Assembly (NCBI RefSeq): GCF_030077735.1
Contig: NZ_JASJEU010000005.1
Span: 62,001-126,000 of the forward strand
DNA: 64,000 nucleotides
Origin: Gordonibacter faecis
Lineage (GTDB): Bacteria; Actinomycetota; Coriobacteriia; Coriobacteriales; Eggerthellaceae
Reading direction: 5' to 3'
Position numbers and translations under genes: made by a program. The notes under the pieces were generated by a model that had not been told where the DNA came from, did no database searches, and saw only the letters and a list, made by a program, of their open reading frames with translations. This document shows, piece by piece, positions 59,907 through 64,000 of the stretch; position 1 is the first letter of the stretch, and every line of letters begins with the position of its first letter.

Positions 59907-61016
59907 TTAAGCCCCCTTCCGCACGCAGCGCTCTTCCACGGGAATGTAGTCGGTGTCAATGCCGAAGTAACGCGGCCCCACCAGCTCCAGGCCCTTTTCG
60001 CAGCGCCACATGTCGAAGCACTCCAGGCCCACCACCAGCACGCGCTTGCCGTACTTGAGCGCGTCAGTGGGCACGGGAATGAACGTGTCGGGGTCCACCA
60101 GGCAAATGAGGTCAGGCACCGTAGCCACAATCTCGCCGTCCACCGTGCACGCCAGGTTCTCGTTCTGGAATTCCACGCTGGCCTGGCTGCCGCGGTTCTC
60201 GGCGATGCCTTCCAGCACCACCTTGCCGAAGTTGAACGCCCCGCGCGTCTCGCGCAGCACGTCCACAATCTTGCCCTTGAACAGCTTGTACCCGCCTGTG
60301 AACTTCAGGAAGAACTCTTCGGGCGTGAGGCCTGCCGCCGCGGCCTCATCCTTCGCCAGGCGAATGGCGCGGCCCAGCTCCTCCGAGCGCGTCACAATGC
60401 CATGCACGCCGTAGTTTTTGCAGGTGTCGGCATCCATGCAGAACAGCGCAATGGTCAGCGTGCCGCCCATGGTCATAGTGGCGGCGCGCGCAATATCCTC
60501 GGTCCACTTGTTCGTGATGGTGTCCAGGATGCCCGAGTTGCCCTTCTCGTCGATAAACGCCATGGGGGTGGCAGATGCGCCCCCAATGGTGAACGTGACC
60601 ATCTGCAGCTCAGGGAACGCGCGACCCATGCCGTCGGCGTCCACCATGGGAATGCCCAGGCGCGCGGCCGCCGCAATAGGCAGCATGGAGTTCACGCCGC
60701 CGGCCTCCATGGGCATGGTGGCGTACACAGGCTTGCCGTAGTAGCGCGACACCATGTCGAAGAGCTTCGCGAATTCGTTCGCACCCACGCCCTTTTCGGC
60801 CAAAATGGTGGGCGCGCCCATGGACGCAGCTGGCATGATGAATGCGCCGTCAGGCACCTCATCAGCGCTGATGAGGTCCACTTCGCCGCATTCTTTCACC
60901 GCACCGATGGCCGTAAGTTTACCAATATAGGGGTCGCCGCCCCCGCCCGCACCAAGAAGCGCCGCGCCGAGCGCGATGTCCTCAATTTCCTGGATGCCGA
61001 TTTTTCGCATAGTCAT
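59907..61016 (-). CDS. DUF917 family protein
   Basis: 369 aa. N terminus 'IGIQEIEDIALGAALLGAGGGGDPYIGKL' and 'AASMGAPTILAEKG' are typical of DUF917; the family is consistently linked with hydantoinase-like proteins and NCS1 permeases, and its reaction is not settled. Middle gene of permease-DUF917-HyuA. Confidence 0.9.
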   Translation of the reverse strand: MTMRKIGIQEIEDIALGAALLGAGGGGDPYIGKLTAIGAVKECGEVDLISADEVPDGAFIMPAASMGAPTILAEKGVGANEFAKLFDMVSRYYGKPVYATMPMEAGGVNSMLPIAAAARLGIPMVDADGMGRAFPELQMVTFTIGGASATPMAFIDEKGNSGILDTITNKWTEDIARAATMTMGGTLTIALFCMDADTCKNYGVHGIVTRSEELGRAIRLAKDEAAAAGLTPEEFFLKFTGGYKLFKGKIVDVLRETRGAFNFGKVVLEGIAENRGSQASVEFQNENLACTVDGEIVATVPDLICLVDPDTFIPVPTDALKYGKRVLVVGLECFDMWRCEKGLELVGPRYFGIDTDYIPVEERCVRKGA

Positions 61017-61070
61017 CCTTCCCCGAATGCCGAAAGCCGCGCCGCGCGCGACCTCCCTAGTATAGTGCCC

Positions 61071-62486
61071 CTACTGGGCTAACGCCGAAGGTTCACCCTC
61101 GGTCTCATCAAAAGGCACAGAAGTTTCGCGAGGACGCGCCCACGCCACGGGGCCGCTGAAGCGCTCGCCGCCCGCCAGGCGATACGCCACCACATAGGCC
61201 ACCATAGCCACCACAATGCCATTCACCGGCCCAATGAAGAACGGCACATCAAGCAGTTCCAGGCCCGGGATCAGCGCGAACGTTCCGCCCGTCACGAGCG
61301 CTACCGCAATGCCGCACACAAGCCCCACCACACCCGCAACCGAGAAACCCTCAACCGTGCGCAGGTTCGCCAGGCGGCCCTTCCGCACCACCCAGTAGTC
61401 GGCCACCATAACGCCGGCCAGCGCCGGGCCGCACGCGGAAAGCACGGTGAGGAACGCTTCGAACTGCCCGAGAATACCGCCTACCGCAAGCAGGATACCC
61501 GCGATGCCAGACACGGCCGTGGTCCACTTGGAGCCGCCTTCGTCACGCCCGAGCATCACGGCGAAGCCGAGGCCGGCCGAATACACGTTGCTCGCGTTCA
61601 CCGTCCAGGCCGACAACACGAGCGCGATCAGGCCCACTGCCGGAAGGCCAATGGAGTTCATGATAATGGCGATGTCGCCCTCGCCGGTAACGATGGCCAG
61701 CGCCGCGCCCGCCATGAGCGCCACGAGCGCGGCCGGGATTACGCCCGCCACGCAGGAAAGCACCGCGTCCTTGCGCGTGCGTGCGAAGCGGGCGAAGTCG
61801 CCGGCCGTCGCGCCCGCGAACGCGAACAGGCCCACGGCCATGTTCACGCCAGCGATGAACCCGATGGCGTCGCCCGGCAGTGGCACGTAGCCCAACAGCC
61901 CCTCAAGGCTGCCCGTGCGCGCCACCGACGCGCCCACACCGTAGAGGCAGATGAGCACCAGCAGCGGCGCGGCAATTGAGCTCACCCACTTCAGGCCGTC
62001 GAAGCCCACAAGCGCCGTGGCCAACATGAGCGCCCCAAGCGCCACCGAGCACGCCCACACGGGCGCGGCCAGCCCAAATACGTCGGCCAGCATGAGCGAG
62101 AGCGACGCGCCGCACACGGCTGTTTGCACGCCGAACCACCCAATGGTTACCACGCCCACTATCAGCGATACCAGATAGCGCGCACCCGTGCGCCCAAGCG
62201 CCGGTGCTGCGAGCGAAGCCGTGGGAAGTCCCAGGTCGGACGCCTGCATGGACACGAAACACATGTAGGCCACAATGAACCCAAAGCCCATAAGCGTTGC
62301 GAGCGCCGCGCCCGACAACGCAAGGCCCGTACCCAGCGCCGCACCCACCATGAGCGTCGGCGCGCTGAACATGCCGCCTGCGCGGATGAACGCGATATCC
62401 GCCCACCCCTTGCGCTCGGCCTCGTTGATGTGAAGTCCCTCGTCAACCGCCGTCGTGCCGTTCGCTGTGGATTCGCCTGACGCCAT
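61071..62486 (-). CDS. NCS1-family permease (cytosine/purine/hydantoin type)
   Basis: 471 aa, about 12 helices. Start at ATG 62486 with GAGG; a longer frame lacks support. 'RAGGMFSAPTLMVGAALGTGLAL' and 'GFIAGVNMAVGLFAFAGATAGDFARFARTRKDA' are NCS1 features (CodB-like). First gene of the operon; its neighbours point to a hydantoin or related cyclic amide as substrate. Confidence 0.88.
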   Translation of the reverse strand: MASGESTANGTTAVDEGLHINEAERKGWADIAFIRAGGMFSAPTLMVGAALGTGLALSGAALATLMGFGFIVAYMCFVSMQASDLGLPTASLAAPALGRTGARYLVSLIVGVVTIGWFGVQTAVCGASLSLMLADVFGLAAPVWACSVALGALMLATALVGFDGLKWVSSIAAPLLVLICLYGVGASVARTGSLEGLLGYVPLPGDAIGFIAGVNMAVGLFAFAGATAGDFARFARTRKDAVLSCVAGVIPAALVALMAGAALAIVTGEGDIAIIMNSIGLPAVGLIALVLSAWTVNASNVYSAGLGFAVMLGRDEGGSKWTTAVSGIAGILLAVGGILGQFEAFLTVLSACGPALAGVMVADYWVVRKGRLANLRTVEGFSVAGVVGLVCGIAVALVTGGTFALIPGLELLDVPFFIGPVNGIVVAMVAYVVAYRLAGGERFSGPVAWARPRETSVPFDETEGEPSALAQ

Positions 62487-62644
62487 AGATGCCTCGTCCC
62501 CCGCCCTTCGTTTGCCGTGATTTTCCGGCTGGAAAGTGTAGCACAATGGACACGATGCCGGGAAACGATCAGGGGGCGGAAGGGGGCACAGGGCGAGAGG
62601 CGCGAACGAGCGCGGGCAAACGCAGGGCTTGCTCCGCGCCGCAG

Positions 62645-64000
62645 TTACTTCCGCTTACCGCTCATGGTCTGCTCGATGATGTTATCCATCACATCGGGAG
62701 TAAGCATGCCCGCCGCGTAGCCGAACACGTTCCCGTCCTTGTCAATCATGAACGTGGTGGGGAACGACATCACGCCATACGCGCCGAACACTTCTCCCGT
62801 TTCGTCCATGAGCACGGGATACGTCATGTTCTGCTCCTTGATGAACGCCTTCACTTCCTCGACGGACACGTCGGAGTTTGTAGGATGATCGGCCGTTTTG
62901 GGGTTCGCCACAGCCAGCACCACCAGGTCATCCGCATTCTCGCCGCGGTCGCGGTACAGCTTCTCGATGTCGGGAATTTCGCGCTTGCACGGCCCGCACC
63001 AGGTGGCGAAGAAGTTGAGGAATATCGTTTTGCCGCGGTAGTCCGAAAGCCGGTGTTCCACGCCGTTTTGATCGAGTAGCACCTTATCAGCAAGCGGAGC
63101 GATCCGTGTTGTAGGCACCTCATCCGAGGAAGCGCCTTCCTTTTTGTCGGTGGAGTTGGACGCGCCTTCATCACCCGCAACTTTGCCCTCGCTATCCTTG
63201 GGCGTGGTCTTCGCGTCCTTCGCGTTTGCCGCATCGCCGTCAACCGTCTGCTCCTGTGCAGCCGGCGCGCCGCCAAACGACGACAAATAGCTGGTCACGC
63301 CATTCATCCACCCGGTCACCGTCATAATGCCCATCACAATGAGCAGCGCGCCGCCCACTTTCACCGTATATTTCACCACGTTGCCGTGTGTGCGGAAGAA
63401 GCGCAGCACCTCGCCAGTGAACAGGCCCACCGCCAGAAACGGCAGGATGAAGCCAATCGTGTAAACGCCCACCAGGAAAAAGCCCGTCGCGGCCGATGCG
63501 CTCGACGAAGCCATCAGCAGTACGCTGGCCAGCACCGGACCCACGCACGGCGTCCACGCGAAGCTAAACGTGAAGCCCAGTACGAGCGCCACGAGCGGGT
63601 TCATGGCGAAACGCCCCAGGTTAAACGGCAGACGCCGCTCTTTTTCGATGGCGCGCGTTTTGCCGAACGCACCCAGCATGTACAGACCGAACACCACCAT
63701 AATGATGCCCGCAATGACGGAGAACAGCCGCTGATTACCCGTGAAGAATTGCCCGAGCGCCGTAAACCCAATGCCTAACAAGAAGAACGCGAAGCTGACG
63801 CCAATCACAAAAAATAGCGTGTTTATCAGCACCTTCTTGCGCGGGTACTCAATGGTGCCGTCGTCGTTTCGCTTCGCTGCGCCGCCGGCCAGATAGCCCA
63901 CGTACAGCGGAATGAGCGGCAGTACGCAGGGCGAGAAGAAACTCAAAAGCCCCTGGATGAACACGGTAAAGGCAGGAATGCTGGTTTCAAGCGAGAAACC
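62645..64000 (-). CDS. CcdA-TlpA fusion: thiol-disulfide transmembrane transporter with thioredoxin domain, 5' end outside window
   Basis: The frame is open to the right edge, so the start is not seen (a GTG at 63964 is internal to the open frame). Membrane part: 'FIQGLLSFFSPCVLPLIPLYVGYL' and 'FAWTPCVGPVLASV' hold the two transmembrane Cys of CcdA, about six helices. After a Lys/Asp/Ala linker (about 250-300) comes a TlpA/ResA-type domain with 'FFATWCGPCKREIPDIEKLY' and 'GVMSFPTTFMIDKDG' (cis-Pro). One chain thus delivers electrons from the cytoplasm to an extracytoplasmic thioredoxin. Confidence 0.93.
   Translation of the reverse strand, partial: GFSLETSIPAFTVFIQGLLSFFSPCVLPLIPLYVGYLAGGAAKRNDDGTIEYPRKKVLINTLFFVIGVSFAFFLLGIGFTALGQFFTGNQRLFSVIAGIIMVVFGLYMLGAFGKTRAIEKERRLPFNLGRFAMNPLVALVLGFTFSFAWTPCVGPVLASVLLMASSSASAATGFFLVGVYTIGFILPFLAVGLFTGEVLRFFRTHGNVVKYTVKVGGALLIVMGIMTVTGWMNGVTSYLSSFGGAPAAQEQTVDGDAANAKDAKTTPKDSEGKVAGDEGASNSTDKKEGASSDEVPTTRIAPLADKVLLDQNGVEHRLSDYRGKTIFLNFFATWCGPCKREIPDIEKLYRDRGENADDLVVLAVANPKTADHPTNSDVSVEEVKAFIKEQNMTYPVLMDETGEVFGAYGVMSFPTTFMIDKDGNVFGYAAGMLTPDVMDNIIEQTMSGKRK

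Noticed and set aside
1..64000. CRISPR arrays, tRNA or rRNA genes, insertion sequences
   Set aside because: No regularly spaced repeats, cloverleaf-like segments, rRNA motifs or transposase ORFs were found by eye; small tRNAs could still be missed.

Overview
The window looks like a chromosome segment of a strictly anaerobic, high-GC actinobacterium of the class Coriobacteriia, most likely family Eggerthellaceae. This is inferred from the gene content: many molybdopterin (Mo-bisPGD) oxidoreductases with dedicated iron-sulfur partners, LuxR regulators carrying a transmembrane MFS-like half, an agmatine deiminase gene set and MEP-pathway housekeeping genes. I cannot fix the genus. No rRNA, tRNA, CRISPR array, transposase or phage gene was recognised.

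Layout. 1-8.8 kb: the 3' part of a DUF3800 gene, an AarF/UbiB kinase with a phasin-like protein, an EamA exporter divergent from a LysR regulator, a HAD phosphatase, proS and ispG. 9.1-26.9 kb: the housekeeping order pyrH-frr-uppS-cdsA-dxr-rseP-ispG-proS, broken between dxr and rseP by a 10-kb block (about 10.4-20.3 kb). The block holds a membrane LuxR regulator, a cytoplasmic Mo enzyme with a small FeS subunit, a zinc-ribbon mini-protein, a two-subunit enzyme closely resembling pyrogallol-phloroglucinol transhydroxylase, a DASS transporter and a small HTH protein. An HtrA protease follows pyrH. 27-32.5 kb: an unknown 176-aa protein with Fe-alcohol and aldehyde dehydrogenases, a HigBA-type toxin-antitoxin pair and a C39-like membrane-anchored protein. 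32.7-37.5 kb: agmatine deiminase, APC exchanger and putrescine carbamoyltransferase, with a divergent MerR regulator. 37.5-44.7 kb: second Mo-enzyme cassette (Mo subunit, FeS subunit, SlyD-like FKBP, two MFS transporters, zinc-ribbon mini-protein, LuxR). 44.8-47.8 kb: an MFS exporter and a short-chain dehydrogenase with a long low-complexity tail. 48.1-53.8 kb: third Mo-enzyme cassette (Mo subunit, FeS subunit, MFS, zinc-ribbon mini-protein, membrane LuxR). 53.9-64 kb: histidine phosphatase, YbaK deacylase, a polar amino-acid ABC transporter, a hydantoinase/DUF917/NCS1 permease operon, and a CcdA-TlpA fusion cut by the window edge.

How the parts work together. Three cassettes share one plan: a Mo enzyme without a Tat signal, an FeS partner of 113-116 aa, a Cys-rich zinc-ribbon protein of 66-71 aa, a LuxR regulator and a transporter. 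The simplest reading is three substrate-inducible cytoplasmic reductive (dehydroxylase-like) or hydroxyl-transfer systems, each with its own importer and sensor; substrates cannot be read from the sequence. The zinc-ribbon proteins are the least explained part.

A second new-looking item is a dispersed intergenic element of about 165 bp in four copies (8.97, 23.81, 32.58 and 56.91 kb). Its long hairpin keeps pairing while the basal stem sequence changes between copies, and each copy ends in a GC-rich hairpin next to a gene end or start.
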